Below, piece by piece: positions 23,946 through 35,954 of a stretch of DNA of 64,000 nt (its first letter is position 1; every line of letters starts with the position of its first letter). The translations under genes were made by a program, and so were the position numbers. The notes under the pieces were generated by a model. The model saw nothing but the letters and a program-made list of their open reading frames with translations, was not told the DNA's origin and ran no database searches. The stretch covers positions 86,337 through 150,336 of the forward strand of contig JBBHKE010000755.1 of assembly GCA_037447655.1 (NCBI GenBank). Reading direction: 5' to 3'. This stretch comes from Zygnema cylindricum (lineage: Eukaryota > Streptophyta > Zygnematophyceae > Zygnematales > Zygnemataceae).

Positions 23946-24655
23946 TCAGACTTTGCAATCGAAGATTCTTTCAAGATATTAAGCATCTAATATTAACCTA
24001 CGTGTTACCAACCAAAGTGAGCCACGCAAATAAAATGTGGTTTACTGTAATGGAAGTCCGCCCTTAGTTTAGGGTTTTCTACGTCAGGCGTCGCCAGTAA
24101 TCGTACGGAAACATTTACTAACGGTAATATTTTGATCAATTCCCCATCATGTCGTACCAGCAAGTCAACTACGGTACCGCTTACATGCTTTATTTCGATT
24201 GGAACCACTTAGTTCCTGTTTAGACTACGAGAATTGTAAAAGATTACAAAAAAGCACAAATATCACGGTCATATTTGTACGGACGGACAAAATATAAGAT
24301 TTGTAAAATTTATTAAATTTAAGCAGTTGTTCAAATCGCGCGATTTTTTCCTTTTTTCCGATTGAAACTTATAATTCGTGACTTTTGAAAAAATCGTAAA
24401 AAAACGTGTATTGTAAACTGAAACTAAAAATTTACGGAAACCTATAAACAAATTACTGTAACTGTACGTTTTTTTACAAATATGTACGGAATACAACGGG
24501 AAACATGTGTCGTACTTATTGGTACTTTCTGTTGAGTGAACTGAACAAGAATACCACGGAAGTTGTACGTTATATAATCAAAAATGTACCGACATTTTCG
24601 AAATGAGACGTTGAACGTCACAATAATTTCGCGCGTTCAGTTTGAAATTTGTACA

Positions 24656-24690
24656 GGCGTCTTCTTCAATTTTTTTTGAAAGAAGACGCC
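24656..24690. other. hairpin with T-rich loop
   Basis: GGCGTCTTCTT pairs with AAGAAGACGCC across a loop of mostly T. It is not next to any gene I can identify, so a role as terminator is not supported. Confidence 0.6.
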
Positions 24691-25320
24691 ATGGAACATT
24701 GAAAACGAAACCGCGAGGAAGCCGCTTCCCCATATCCTACCCTCCTCCCTCCCAAGCTTTTTACTATCCTCGCCTCTAGACTTCGACAAGAGCAATCATG
24801 CCCATATTCTATCCTAAGGTGGACGACTGGGCCACCAGTTGGTGAAGAAGTTCCGATGCCAGTAAAGAGTGTGATAAAAATATAAAGAGTTTATTGTTTT
24901 ATCGCTCATTTAACAGGAAAAACTTGCAAACTGCGTTATATATAATAGTTTGTTGTTTTTTTATGTACGGAATAGCACGGAAGGAAACTCATTAACGATT
25001 TTTTGCGATTTGATCAAAAGGTTCAATGCGTTTGTTACGTATAATTCGTCACGTACGGTACGTTCGCGCTAATCGCCGTGAACAACTATGGAAATTATCA
25101 AACGTTTCGTACTTTCGTCCTCAAAAAGACAAAAAAAGAACAACCGCGTATCGCTATTGGTGTAAAGGTTATTTTATATCTTCTCCTCCCGTAGTCCCGT
25201 ACTTTTACGCAATTTTCAATCGGATATCGCCATTTGGAATGTGAAACCCTGAAACCCTAGCCTTTCAATATCAACCGTCGGATTAGTAATAAGCAAAGTA
25301 CGCAAGGAGAAATAAATGTT

Positions 25321-25555
25321 TCTAAGGGTGCGGCCCCATGTGGCTAAGTTCGGGTTTTTTTTTGTCGTTTTCTTGTCAAACTTAGCGCCGTACTGCCTAA
25401 GTTGCGACCGTACGAAGAAATCGCAAATTTGTAGAGTACAATTTGCGTCATTCTCAAACTTAGGATGTACGAAAATTTGTCGTTTTGCGTTTTTTCGACC
25501 CACTGTCACGTCATCTTCAGACTTATCATAAAACACATTGGCAATGTGTTTTAAG
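25321..25555. repeat. partial Tourist-like element copy
   Basis: It starts TAAGGGTGCGGCCCCATGTG, the family end, and continues with TTTGTCGTTTTC and later CGACCCACTGTCACGTCATC, shared with copies at 37152 and 61443. The other end is not recognisable. A perfect short palindrome, AAAACACATTG-G-CAATGTGTTTT, lies at about 25531-25553. Confidence 0.6.
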
Positions 25556-27316
25556 CTAAGTAAACCCCTTTACGCCAATAAGAAAACATATTCCCACGTG
25601 TGAAAAGTTTTCAAAATTTTTGGGAACTGAAAAAAGTATAGGGCTGTTCGTTTTTGTCCGCACGCACGGTTTATTTTGTGCCCTTTGACAGAAAGGTGAA
25701 AAATCTGCGAAGGAGCCTCTGCTCCTCGCACTCCCTGCCGCTTGCCACCGGCCGCCCCGTGCAGCCCCGCAAACCACACCATTTCGTATTCTTGCTACAA
25801 GTCAGCTTTAAGTGCAGCGGGAGGGAGACGGAGAAATTTTTTCAGAGCGACGTTATTTAACCACCGCGGAAGGTATAAAAGCACTACTTCCGCCGTTTGA
25901 AAATCACCACAACATAAAAAAAAACCACTTTCTTAATTTAAAATCAATCTTACACCCCATTTATATTTATAACGGGCATTAATTAGGGTAAATGGGGGTG
26001 GGGAAGTGAAGGGTCTAAGCAAGTGAAGGAGGCAGATATGGTGAGATTGTCCTGTGCGGTAGAACTAGCTGAGGAGTTATAGTGGAGGTCAATTTAAACG
26101 GAATTGAAAGAAAGTTTAACCGTTTTTAGACCATTTTGGAAAAACTAAAGAAGTTTTATGTTTTGATTTCATTTTCTGGTTCCGTTGTTTTCAACTTCAA
26201 ATTCAGTTTTTGATTCCGTTACAATTACAATTTCAAGTGAAGATTCAGTTTGAATTATATATACAATTTAAAGTTGCAAATTCAATTTTTCTCGTTTTTT
26301 GTTTTAGTTCATTTTTTCATACAGATCCTATTTTCCTCCACTACAATTTTGGTCCAAACTATAAGTCTTTGTAATCATTTTTACTTTCTCCGTATATATT
26401 ACTTTTTCCATCTCCTCCCACCTGTCAAAGTCACCCTAAATACTTCAAATTACTTTGCTCTATTCCACTTTATCTGTGGAATCCATTTTCAGTTTCAGTT
26501 GTTGATCACTTTTAGGTTGCTTATGTGATATTTAAATTGTGATGGTTTAAGGCATTTTTTTGCCCTTTTTGATGTTGAAAATGTTATGCTTGGTATAGTT
26601 GGTTTTCAAGCAAGAAATTTATTTTTCCGTTTTATACATGAATACAATGAATAGCTTGTCTCTTATCCAACTCTTCTCCTTGTAAGTTATATATATTTTG
26701 TTCTTTCAATATTCATTCTATATTGTGCATATATATTTATACCAACGTGCACTGTATTTGTTATTGTTTTATGGGTTTTTTTTCCATTAAATGTTTCGTC
26801 TTCTTTTCAAGTGTTTGGTGTCCTATAATTTTGTAAATATTCGAGTATTTGGAGTTGCTGAACATTTTCACATTGGGTTTGCGAAGGCTTTGTTGCGTGT
26901 TGTTGTTGTAGCTCTAAACACCTCGTGGTATCATTTTTTCAGAAAATACACAAATTAGATATATAATCAACAATTTTTCAAGAGGTACACAAGTTTGATA
27001 TCTAATCAACATTTGTTTTACATTGAAATTCATTTTCTAGATCTGGTAGAAAAACACACGCTAGTGTTGGAGATTTACGCTAGTTTAAGAATCATTCGAG
27101 AAAATAAAATGAAAAACTACCAATAAACATTCATTCAAGATATATATAACATTAAATAATGGATTGGAAAAAATGTGAGAGTGTATGTTCATAAATATAC
27201 AAAAGAAAAGTTACACATACGCTTACATTTCAAAACCTGGAGAATAGAGATTTGAAAAGTAAATTGCCTTCTCAAACTCCAATAGTCAATCTATTAGGTA
27301 TTCACAAACTAAAATA
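25556..27316. other. AT-rich intergenic sequence, no gene seen
   Basis: There is no supported gene. A TATAAAAG box at 25875-25882 lies between inverted GCGGAAG / CTTCCGC (25866-25872, 25887-25893), but no coding frame follows. A roughly 40-bp imperfect duplication (TACACAA-TTGATAT-TAATCAACA) lies near 26947-27020. Confidence 0.5.
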
Positions 27317-28443
27317 TGTTGAGATTTGAAATCTTTAGTTCAGTAAATAGAGTAGACCAAAAAGACTTAGAATATTTTCTGAGTAGTATTTACCTTTATT
27401 AGTGTTACAGTAGAAAAAGTACATTAGAGTGTTTTCTACCTCTGCATTAGAGTGTTTTCTACCTCTGCACATTTTACGCAGTAGCGTCGATACGCGTCAC
27501 GCAGCAGACGTTTGGAATCGCCGGATCAGACGAACGAAATATGATCCGGATACCTCGGAAAATATGTGGTACGACAATTTTTGGAGTCATACGGATATCT
27601 TGGAAATATATCGTACGGAACATTTCTATGATCGTTAAATGGAAACGTCCGGATATTTTGGAAATGAGTTGTACAATACGATTTATGATCATTGATTTCG
27701 AGAGGCGTCGACGGACGTGACTCACCTAAGACCACAAGCATGATTCATGTGGGACCGCAAGTGACGAGGCGTGATTTACGTGCGACCACAAGTGACGAGG
27801 CGTGATTCACGTGGGACCACAAGTGACGAAGCACTCAGGTGCTTCGTACTACACTACGACAGTCGGCTGGACTTTAGCGACTACTATGACTAAGCACCTG
27901 GAACATTTTGTAAGGCTCGTCATCTGAAAATATTTGAATAACAGAGTTTTGTAGTTTAGTGTATTAAAATTTAGTGTTTCATTAATTAGGTTTTAGAAAA
28001 CAATAATTAGGTTTTTGGAGGTACTCTAGGTACAGTAAAGTACAGGTTGGATACTTTGTCGTTAGTCAAGAAAGTTCCCTAATACGGTCACCCGAATTAG
28101 CGTGACCAGTAGATACTCATTGTGAGTATATATTTTAGGACTTAGCCAATTTTGAATTATCCAGTATTGGGAATATGATTTTGTAAGGGCAGTTTTTGGG
28201 AAACTTCCAAACATCATATCTTATGGTTTACTGGGTCATTTGGGCTGCAATTTTGGAAATTGTCATTTTACTGTATTTTGTATCACTGTGGCAAATTTGA
28301 AGCATATTGGCTTTCTGAGTCGTATCTTGTGTTAGTTCAAAGTTGGCTGTTGAGTAGGTGCTTTGATAATTTCTGTTGTTTTTCATGTCTACTTCCACTA
28401 CTACTGCTGGTTCTCCGCTTGCAACGGTGGTTGTAGAACAACA
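27317..28443 (+). repeat. 5' LTR of element D
   Basis: A 1127-bp LTR from TGTTGAGATTTG to GTTGTAGAACAACA. It carries an extra local duplication of about 27 bp (ATTAGAGTGTTTTCTACCTC twice near 27424-27470) compared with the 3' LTR. Three tandem 31-bp units lie at 27739-27831. The gag start codon is 59 nt from its 3' end. Confidence 0.93.
27739..27831 (+). repeat. three tandem 31-bp units in the LTR, with G-box core
   Basis: Units of the type CGTGATTCACGTGGGACCAC... follow each other at 27739, 27770 and 27801. The third has the palindrome CACGTG, the core bound by plant bZIP/bHLH factors. The same three units are in the 3' LTR at 33055-33147. An enhancer role is inference. Confidence 0.8.
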
Positions 28444-29196
28444 GGTTATGGGCCTTTCATCAAGAACTCCTATCTTCAATGGCCAAAAGTATGCGTACTA
28501 GGCGGTGATGGTTGAATCGTCTTTTGAAACTGCTGACTTATTGGGGGTCTTGGATGGCTCCCTTGATGAAACAGATCCAACTTGGGCGAAAAAGAATTCA
28601 ATGGGAAGGAACCATCTAATTCTTTGTATTTCGGAAAATTTGGTCATGTCTTGACTGAAAATGAAGAAGGCGAGGGAGATTTGGACATCCCTGAAATCCG
28701 CTTTTGAGAAAGCAAATGTTCGGGAGGAGCTTTTGGTGGCTGGAAAAATTTGGGGATACAAATACACGGGGGGAACTATGGTTGAGTATTGTGACAATTT
28801 TTGTGCGCTCACTGATGCTCACTCTTCTGCTGGGGGGTCATTTCCTGAGTTTCAACAGGTAGCTTTGCTTATTAGAGGTCTCCCTAGTAGCATGAATGGT
28901 GTGTCTGTTCAATTAAAAAGTCATGATAAAGCTAGCTGGTCAGTTCAATTAACGCATAATCTTATATTAGAGGAAGAAAAAAATACTAAACTCCTTGAGG
29001 GAGAAGGAAAGGTTGAAGCGTTTGCAACAGACTTTGACAAAAAAAATCAGTTTAATCAGAATAGTAATCACTTTAACTAGAATCAGAAAAAGTTTAATCA
29101 GCGGCAGAATAGGCCATCTACTACTACTTTTTTCTATTGTTCTGAGAAGGGTCATGGATACAGGTATTGTCCTAAAGTGAAAAGGCTAATGAGACA
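28385..29196 (+). pseudogene. element D gag, starting inside the LTR, broken
   Basis: ATG at 28385 lies in the LTR; the frame runs through the LTR end and primer site as VVVEQQVMGLSSRTPIFNGQ and meets a TAG near 28500. Later pieces continue gag: 28661-29080 has EIWTSLKSAFEKANVREELL, VEYCDNFCALTDAHSSAGG and LLIRGLPSSMNG. The zinc knuckle near 29130-29170 reads YCSEKGHGYRYC, with the first cysteine lost. Stops and frame changes make it inactive. Confidence 0.85.
28444..28454 (+). other. primer-binding site of element D: anticodon-arm type
   Basis: GGTTATGGGCC directly follows the LTR end CAACA. It complements GGCCCATAACC in the anticodon arm of initiator tRNA-Met, as in element C, although the LTR is of a different family. 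Confidence 0.85.
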
Positions 29197-29279
29197 GGTT
29201 TATACAGGCCAGGTTGGCAGCAGAGCCAGTATCACAGAGGTTTTTCTGGAAATCCATCCCGTGGATATGCTCTTTTTTC

Positions 29280-30166
29280 AGCTTCTGCAACTGATGTAGA
29301 TGAGTCTCTCAACTTCAATGAGCAAGAGGAGGCGGATTTATTTGCTATGGCGGCTGCCATGGAGGGTTCAAAGGATACAGGATGGATCATGGACACGGGA
29401 GCATCTGCCCACATGTGTTGGAACAAGCCAGCTTTTACGAATCTGCAGCAAAAATCTCCAAAGAGTATCTACTAAGCTTGCAGCATGAGTGTTCAAACCG
29501 GAACAAGGCAGCTTTTACGAATCTGCAACAAAAATCTCCAAAGAGTATCTACTATGCTTGCAGCATGAGTGTTCAAACCTCGACTCAGGGTGATGTATCA
29601 TTGATGGTAGATGCGGGGGGAAAGTCGGTAGAGAGAACCCTTCACAATGTTTTGTATTTTCCAGATTTTAAGAAAAATCTTTTTCTACATCATTAGTGGA
29701 GACCAAAGGCTTCGAAATTGTTCTGAAAGGAGGGAGACAGGTTGTTAACAAGAAAGGGAAAGTCGTAGTAACAAGAACTAGAGATGCTAGCAAAATGTAC
29801 CAGATGGACATGGCAGAATATAAGGAAAATGATGTTCTCTACTCCAGTGTCGAATCTGATAATGAGTTGTGGCATAAGAGATTAGGACACATGAATTATG
29901 ATAGTCTAAAGAAAATGGTGAGTTCGGGAAAAGTTGATGGAGTTTCTCTCAAATCTCATCCTATAAAATCATGTGATGGTTTTTCACTAGGCAAGATCCA
30001 GAGATTGCTATTTCCACAAGAAAAAAACCACAGATCGGACAAAGTTTTACAGCTAATACACTCTGATGTTCTCGGTCCTTCACAAGTGGCGTCGGTAGGA
30101 TGCGTCCACTATATGGTCACATTTACAGATAACTACTCGAGGTACACCAAAGTTTACTTCATGTAA
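29280..30166 (+). pseudogene. element D protease and pre-integrase, with internal duplication
   Basis: The protease site reads GWIMDTGASAHMC (DTGA type). From about 29421 to 29578 a segment of about 78 bp is present twice (AAGCCAGCTTTTACGAATCT / AAGGCAGCTTTTACGAATCT), the first copy carrying a TAA. The pre-integrase region follows with LWHKRLGHMNYDSLKKM, and the first integrase acidic site is HSDVLGPSQ. The frame stops at about 30164 after RYTKVYFM. Confidence 0.88.
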
Positions 30167-30169
30167 CAT

Positions 30170-30924
30170 AAGAGTGAAGTGTTTACTCACTTCAAACACT
30201 ACAAAGCGTGGGCGGAAAAGCTTCATGGTGTTCTAATATTGCTACTGAGATCGGACAACGAGGAGAATACACATCAAAGGAATTCGAAGAAATTCTCCTT
30301 CGAGAAGGTATCAGTCATAATCTTACAGTTCCATATACACTTGAACAAAATGGTGTTTCTGAGAGATTAAATAGGACAATGACAGAGAGTGCTCGGTCCA
30401 TGCTTGCAGATAAAGGGCTAGATTTGAAATTTTGGGCTGAAGCACTTAACTGTGTTGTTTATATTAAGAATAGAATTGCTTTTAGATCTGTTAGCAATAC
30501 ACCTTATGAGCTTTGGACAGGAGAAAAACCTGATGTTAGTCACTTTAGAATCTTTGGCAGCAAGTGTTTTATTCTAAATACTTCACAGGACAGATGGAAA
30601 ATGGAGGCTAAAGGCATACTTGGAATTTTCATGGGGTATGATGATAATGCGAAAGGATATAGAGTTTTTGTATTTGAGAAACAGAAAGTGATTATTTCTG
30701 GGAATATCCAGATTAAACATGAACAGGATTCGGTTGACCATTTTAAAGTGCTAGATCAAACGACAAAGGAAAAGCAAGAATATGTCATTTTTCACCATAT
30801 GCAGCGAGTCTACTTTCCACCGGCAAGTGGGACACCTCTTCCTTCAGTTCCTCTAGTGCCTTTACAAGATGTTTCACACAAGCTACACCTGAATTGGAAG
30901 GAACTACTACACATTCTGTACTAA
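30170..30924 (+). pseudogene. element D integrase catalytic half, broken
   Basis: Two overlapping frames cover it: KSEVFTHFKHYKAWAEKLHG, then RGEYTSKEFEEILL, with QNGVSERLNRTMTESARSM and FRIFGSKCFILNTSQDRWKM in the second. The second catalytic aspartate region (RSDN) is in the first frame, its continuation in the second, so a frameshift cuts through the active site. It ends in a stop near 30922 in the linker. Confidence 0.88.
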
Positions 30925-30962
30925 ATCAAGTTACGGTTCAAACTAAACAGAGAAATTAGAGG

Positions 30963-32634
30963 TTGCCGACAATCTCAGCCTCAGAATTTCCGGGGGGAAA
31001 GAGATATAGCAGCCGTCTGCAAGCAAACTCTCACCTTGCTTTTTCTGCAGCTACAGAGGAGCCCCTAACAATCCAGAAGGCCTTCTCATCACCTGAGAGA
31101 AATCAGTGGATCGAGGCGGCAAATGATGAAATGAAGTCTATTATAGAGGCACAGACATGGGAGTTGGTGGATCTTCCTCCGGGCAGAAAAGCCATCGGCA
31201 GCAAATGGGTATTCAAGGTGAAGCTGAACCCGGACAACACCATCGAAAGGTATAAGGCCAGACTAGTGGCCAAGGGGTATAATCAAAAAGAAGGTATTGA
31301 CTTTGAGGAAACATTCTCTCAAGTTGTCAGATTTCCCATTGTCAGAATTTTGCTAAGTCTAGCGGCTATAGAGAATATGGAAATACATCAAATGAATGTT
31401 AAAACTGCTTTCTTGCATGGAGAGTAAGAAGAAACCATGTATATGAAACAACTTGAAATGTATTTTGAAAATGGAAATGAATAATTAGTGTGTAAATTGA
31501 TGAAATCTTTGTATGGGCTAAAATAAGCCCCGCGTCACTGGAATCTGAAGTTAGATGAGTTTTTGACTGGGATAGGTTATAAGAGAATTAGCTCAGATCA
31601 TTCCGTATATAATCTACAAAGAGAGGATGGGGTAATTTGCATTTCTGTATATGTGGATGATTTATTATAAATAAGTAAGTCAATGGATGAAATAAACCGC
31701 ATTAAAGCGGCTGTAAGGTCTATGTTCGAGATGAAGGACCTCGGTGAGGCCAAATACATCTTAGGAATACAGGTAGAAAGAGACAGAATCAAGAGGCTAA
31801 TTATGTTGACTCATAAAGAAACAATAGGTAACATGCTGGAAAGATTTGACATGAAAGATATAAAAGGATCTATAAATACCATGGAATTCGGGTAGAAATT
31901 GGAAGGAAGGGATTTAGATTCGGGCATAATGGTGTGTGAGAATCTAGAGTCAGGGGAGGAGGAGTTTATGGCTTCAAAACCTTAAAGACACGTAGTTGGA
32001 ATTCTTATATATTTTATGAACTGCACGAGACCTGATAGCAACAGCTGTGGGAGTCTTGAGCAGAAGTCTGCAAAATCCAAAAAGGGCAGATTGGGAAGCA
32101 ACGAAAAGGGTGTTAAGATATCTTGCTGGTACTCGAATTCTCAGGCTTGTACTCGGAGGAGGAGAGGTGAAAATACAAACGTGGAGCGATGCGAGTTATG
32201 GGGACATGCGAAGCCGGAAATCTACAACAGGTTTTGTGCTCAAGATTGGAGAGGGAACTTGCTGCTGAAGTAGAAAATTACAAAAGATTACAGCTCAATC
32301 CACAATGGAGTCTGAATACATGGGAGCAGCTTCGCCCCTCAAGGAGCTCCTATGGGTCAAGTCTATTCTATAGGAACTTGGGTAAATGCAAACAGGTCCT
32401 CATTCTATTTGGTGTGACAACCAAGCAGCCATTGCCATTGCCTCTAACCCCAACCATCATTTTAAAAGTAAAAACATGGATGTTAGACTTCACTTTGTCA
32501 AGGAAAAAGTACTTGCAAAATTCATTAAGTTGTGTTATTTACCAGATGAGAAGATGGTGGGTGACATGTTAACAAAAGCCATTCTTGCTCCTAAGTTGCA
32601 GTTTTGCACAAAAGTTGTTCGACTAAGTGAGTAA
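30963..32634 (+). pseudogene. element D reverse transcriptase and RNase H, broken
   Basis: 30963-31427 carries WELVDLPPGRKAIGSKWVFK and RLVAKGYNQKEGIDFEETFS, ending at a TAA after TAFLHGE. The catalytic block near 31645-31670 reads SVYVDDLL followed by TAA. 31683-31895 has FEMKDLGEAKYILGIQVERD. RNase H is split over 32047-32634, with AVGVLSRSLQNP-type sequence, WSDASYGDMRSRKSTTGFVL and the end FKSKNMDVRLHFVKEKV. Several stops look like CAA-to-TAA changes (for example before APRHW). Confidence 0.9.
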
Positions 32635-32646
32635 CTAAGTCTAAAG

Positions 32647-32657
32647 ATTTAGGGGAG
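32647..32657 (+). other. polypurine tract of element D
   Basis: ATTTAGGGGAG ends exactly at the LTR start TGTTGAG. Confidence 0.8.
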
Positions 32658-33757
32658 TGTTGAGATTTGAAATCTTTAGTTAGTAAATAGAGTAGACTTA
32701 GAATAGTTCTAAGTAGTGGTATATAAGACTTACCTTTATTAGTGTTACAGTAGCCAAAGTACAATAGAGTGTATTGTACCTCTGCAGGTTTTACGGAGTG
32801 GCGCCGACACGCGTCGCGCAGCAGACAATTGGAATCGCTAGATCAGACGGACGGAATCTGATCCGGATACCTCGGAAAATATATGGTACGGCTATTTTGG
32901 AGTCATCCAGATATTTTGGAAGTATATGGTACGGAATGTTTTTATGATCATCAAATAGAAACGTGCGGATAGTTCGGAAGTGAATTGTACGATACGACTT
33001 ATGATAGTTGATTTTGAGGGACGTCGACGAACGCAATACACCTGGGACCACAAGTATGATTCATGTGGGACCGCAAATGACGAGGCGTGATTTACGTGGG
33101 ACCACAAGTGACGAGGCGTGATTCACGTGGGACCACAAGTGACGAAGCACTCAGGTGCTTCGTACTACACTACGATAGTCGGCTGGACTTTAGCGACTAC
33201 TGTGACTAAGCACCTGGAACATTTTGTAAGGCTCGTCATCTGAAAATATTTGAGTAACAGTTTTGTAGTTTAGTGAATTATAATTTAGTGTTTCATTAAT
33301 TAGGTTTTGGAAAACAATAATTAGGTTTTTGGAGGTACTCTAGGTACAATAAAGTACAGGTTGGATACTTTGACGTTAGTCAGGATAGTTCCCTAGTACG
33401 GTCACCTGAATTAGCGTGACCAGTAGATACTCACTGTGAGTATATATTTTAGGACTTAGCAATTTTGAATTATCGTTTTGGGAATATGATTTTGTAAGGG
33501 CAGTTTTTGGGAAACTTCCAAACATCATATCTTATGGTTTACTGGGTCATTTGGGCTGCAATTTTGGGAATTGTCATTTTACTGTATTTTGTATCATTGT
33601 GGCAAATTTGAAGCATATTGGCTTTCTGAGTCGTATCTTTTGTTAGTTCAAAGTTGGCTGTTGAGTAGGTGCTTTTATAGTTTCTGTTGTTTTTCATGTC
33701 TACTTCCACTACTACTGCTGGTTCTCCGCCTACAACGGTCGTTGTAGATTAACAACA
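32658..33757 (+). repeat. 3' LTR of element D
   Basis: An 1100-bp LTR with the same start as the 5' copy; it ends GTTGTAGATTAACAACA, a few bases longer than the 5' end. It includes the three 31-bp units at 33055-33147. Confidence 0.92.
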
Positions 33758-34329
33758 CACACATAGAGTATGCTTAGTTTTGTGCGCCTACCAAAGGCCT
33801 ACCATAAAAATGCCTACTTTTGAACTATGATTTGAATATACGAAGGCGATTGTCCTTTGCCAATTGTTAGGCTGTCATGGCTCTTCCGCTGTGGTTCATA
33901 TCTTTTTTTTACAAATTGTACAAATTTTACACGTTCCCTGTTGTGGCTTGTCTCCATTTTAAAAACAAGGGAGGACACTTGACAGTAATGTTATGTATAC
34001 GGTAAAAATACATCGCGATAAATCCGATATTAGGTATTATTGATTATCAATCGATCAGAGGCCTTGATATAGTACGGAAATTCGTACGGAAAGCCATAAG
34101 AAAAAGATACAAAGAAAACGTCCGTTTCCCCAGCCACGAGGGAGGGAAGTTAATTTTGACCTAGCCTCAACTTCGATATATCGCGGTACAAAATATATTG
34201 AATTATCGGGCAATATATCGCAAAAATATCGCGATATTGGCCTCCTCGATATACCGAAGCGATTCATCGATTACTTGGTAGCCAAATTTAGGTACATATC
34301 GAATATCAGCTTGGTTCCTTCGATACACA
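33758..34329. other. intergenic sequence, no gene seen
   Basis: No coding frame or repeat family is recognised, apart from several TATATCGCG/CGCGATAT-like words near 34020-34260 that could form weak hairpins. Confidence 0.5.
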
Positions 34330-34955
34330 ACATTTCTCGCCAGTTAGTGGATAGAATGAGCGTTTGCTTTGAAAACAACGAATTGGGCGGTCGAAGTTGC
34401 TGCCCAATATTTTGGAGAATATTGTCGAATCTACGGTAAACATATTTTTTAAAAAAAGTACGACCTTGTACAAAATTGTACTTTTACCTGTAAACAACCT
34501 CACTTTTCGCCTCATGGAGGTTCACCCTTGGCCATCAAAGAAACCTCGTCATTAAGCTTCTCGTACGAAATAACGAAGGCTAGGATAAAACGACAGATAT
34601 ATATATTGATTTGGTTTTGGTTGGGCCTTCACCCATCCTCCGCGATAGCTCAAAATTTTATGAAATTCGTATAATGCTTAATTTCTATGTTTTTTTTAAA
34701 TGAGCTGATATATTCGTTGTTGGTTGCACTATATGAAATAATTCTATTCATGGGTTAAAGGTGGGCCTCCATCACGCAAAAATTGGGGGTTTTTACTGGA
34801 AAACGTACCTTTCTATACTTGGCCGTACTGTTTTTTTTCTTGTTTTCTTTAAACATATTTACTGGAAGGTTCTCCAATTTTTTTGGCGAATATTTCGACC
34901 GTCCAATTTTGAGTTTTTGAAGCAAACGCACCGTCTATTCGGTGTCTAGACAGTC
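34330..34955. repeat. fold-back element with ~205-bp arms
   Basis: The left arm (about 34330-34535) and right arm (about 34750-34955) are imperfect reverse complements: GCGTTTGCTTTGAAAAC and GTTTTTGAAGCAAACGC, GGGCGGTCGA and CGACCGTCC, CATGGAGGTTCACCCTT and AAGGTGGGCCTCCATC. The loop is about 215 bp and non-coding. Confidence 0.72.
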
Positions 34956-35917
34956 TCCTCAACTGTCCCCATGAGTTGAATTACCACACACTGGACGTGA
35001 CTATTGATACACTTGGTAAAAAAAGGTACGATCGACAGCGGACGAGCGATTACAACCTCAAATTTGGCCACGTACTTTCGTACAAGGTGAATTCAAATCT
35101 AACAAAATCGACAAAAAATTATTTGTCGGAGGATATCTTTTTGACGCTTCTTTCTTTCGTGGAAACTAATTTACCTTTAGAACATAATGGCAAACGATAA
35201 AGTACAAAATTTCATTTTGAAAAGGACTTCGTAATGGTTGGTACAACGACATGACAAGAACATACAAATTGTACATTCGCATAGGGATGCAAAATATTTT
35301 AATTTGGGTTTGTCCTTACATACGTCGTCCAGATTTTGTGCTTTTCAATTTTTTTTTACATTCGTAGCCGGTTGAGTTGTAACCTACGTGGTTCCAATCG
35401 CAATGGAGCATGTAAGTTGTAGGTGCCTTGGTGGCACGAACTAATGGAGAAGTGATACAAATATTACTGCTAGTAAACGTGGTTGTACGATAGCTGGAAA
35501 CGCTTGATGGACAATGGCCCTAAGTCTCCAGTGGTTCATAATATTTTTGAACCGTTTTGTTTTTTTTATAATGTATGTACGTGGCGGGAATTATGGGATT
35601 CGTTTTTGACCATCATCATGTTTGTTTAAACTTGCGGTCACTTAATCCGTTTTGCCTTCGGATCATTTTGTCCTCGATGAGATCATTACTACTATTGAGT
35701 ATCCAATCGGGAGTTTTCAATTTTCAATATCAAGGTATATCTCTATCCTTATCAATATGGCAATTCGATTTCATTAGTGACTCCAATTCTTGTAAAAAAT
35801 TTAAACCGCAAAAAAATGCATATAGTTAAATATTTATACTCTATACATGAGTATTTCGTCGCAAAACTTGTGATGTTAAAGCCACCAGGGTCGAAAAGGG
35901 GTAAAGTAGAGCATTAC

Positions 35918-35949
<32 letters not shown>

Positions 35950-35954
35950 GCATA
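34956..35954. other. intergenic sequence with TA microsatellite, no gene seen
   Basis: No supported gene. A TA/CATATA run lies at about 35917-35950. Short frames here have no family features. Confidence 0.5.

Larger units (their letters stand above)
22777..25320. other. upstream region of the kinase gene, no certain gene
   Basis: This interval should contain the promoter of the kinase, but I see no clear TATA box close to the start codon. It holds a few tandem repeats and hairpins listed separately and a short frame at 23192-23428. The rest, 23950-25320, shows nothing recognisable. Confidence 0.5.
27317..33757 (+). mobile_element. copia element D (family 2), complete layout, inactivated
   Basis: A 6.4-kb Ty1/copia element in the order 5' LTR 27317-28443, primer site 28444-28454, gag, zinc knuckle, protease, integrase, reverse transcriptase, RNase H, polypurine tract 32647-32657, 3' LTR 32658-33757. 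The LTRs resemble each other closely but differ by small indels. No matching 5-bp duplication is visible at the borders (AAATA left, CACAC right), so one end may have been altered. Many in-frame stops and a duplication in protease make it inactive. Confidence 0.93.

Noticed and set aside
24656-24690. Hairpin plus T-run as a transcription terminator
   Set aside because: Intrinsic terminators are bacterial or pol III features and no gene ends here.
27312-33762. Target-site duplication of element D
   Set aside because: AAATA at the left and CACAC at the right do not match, so I do not claim one.
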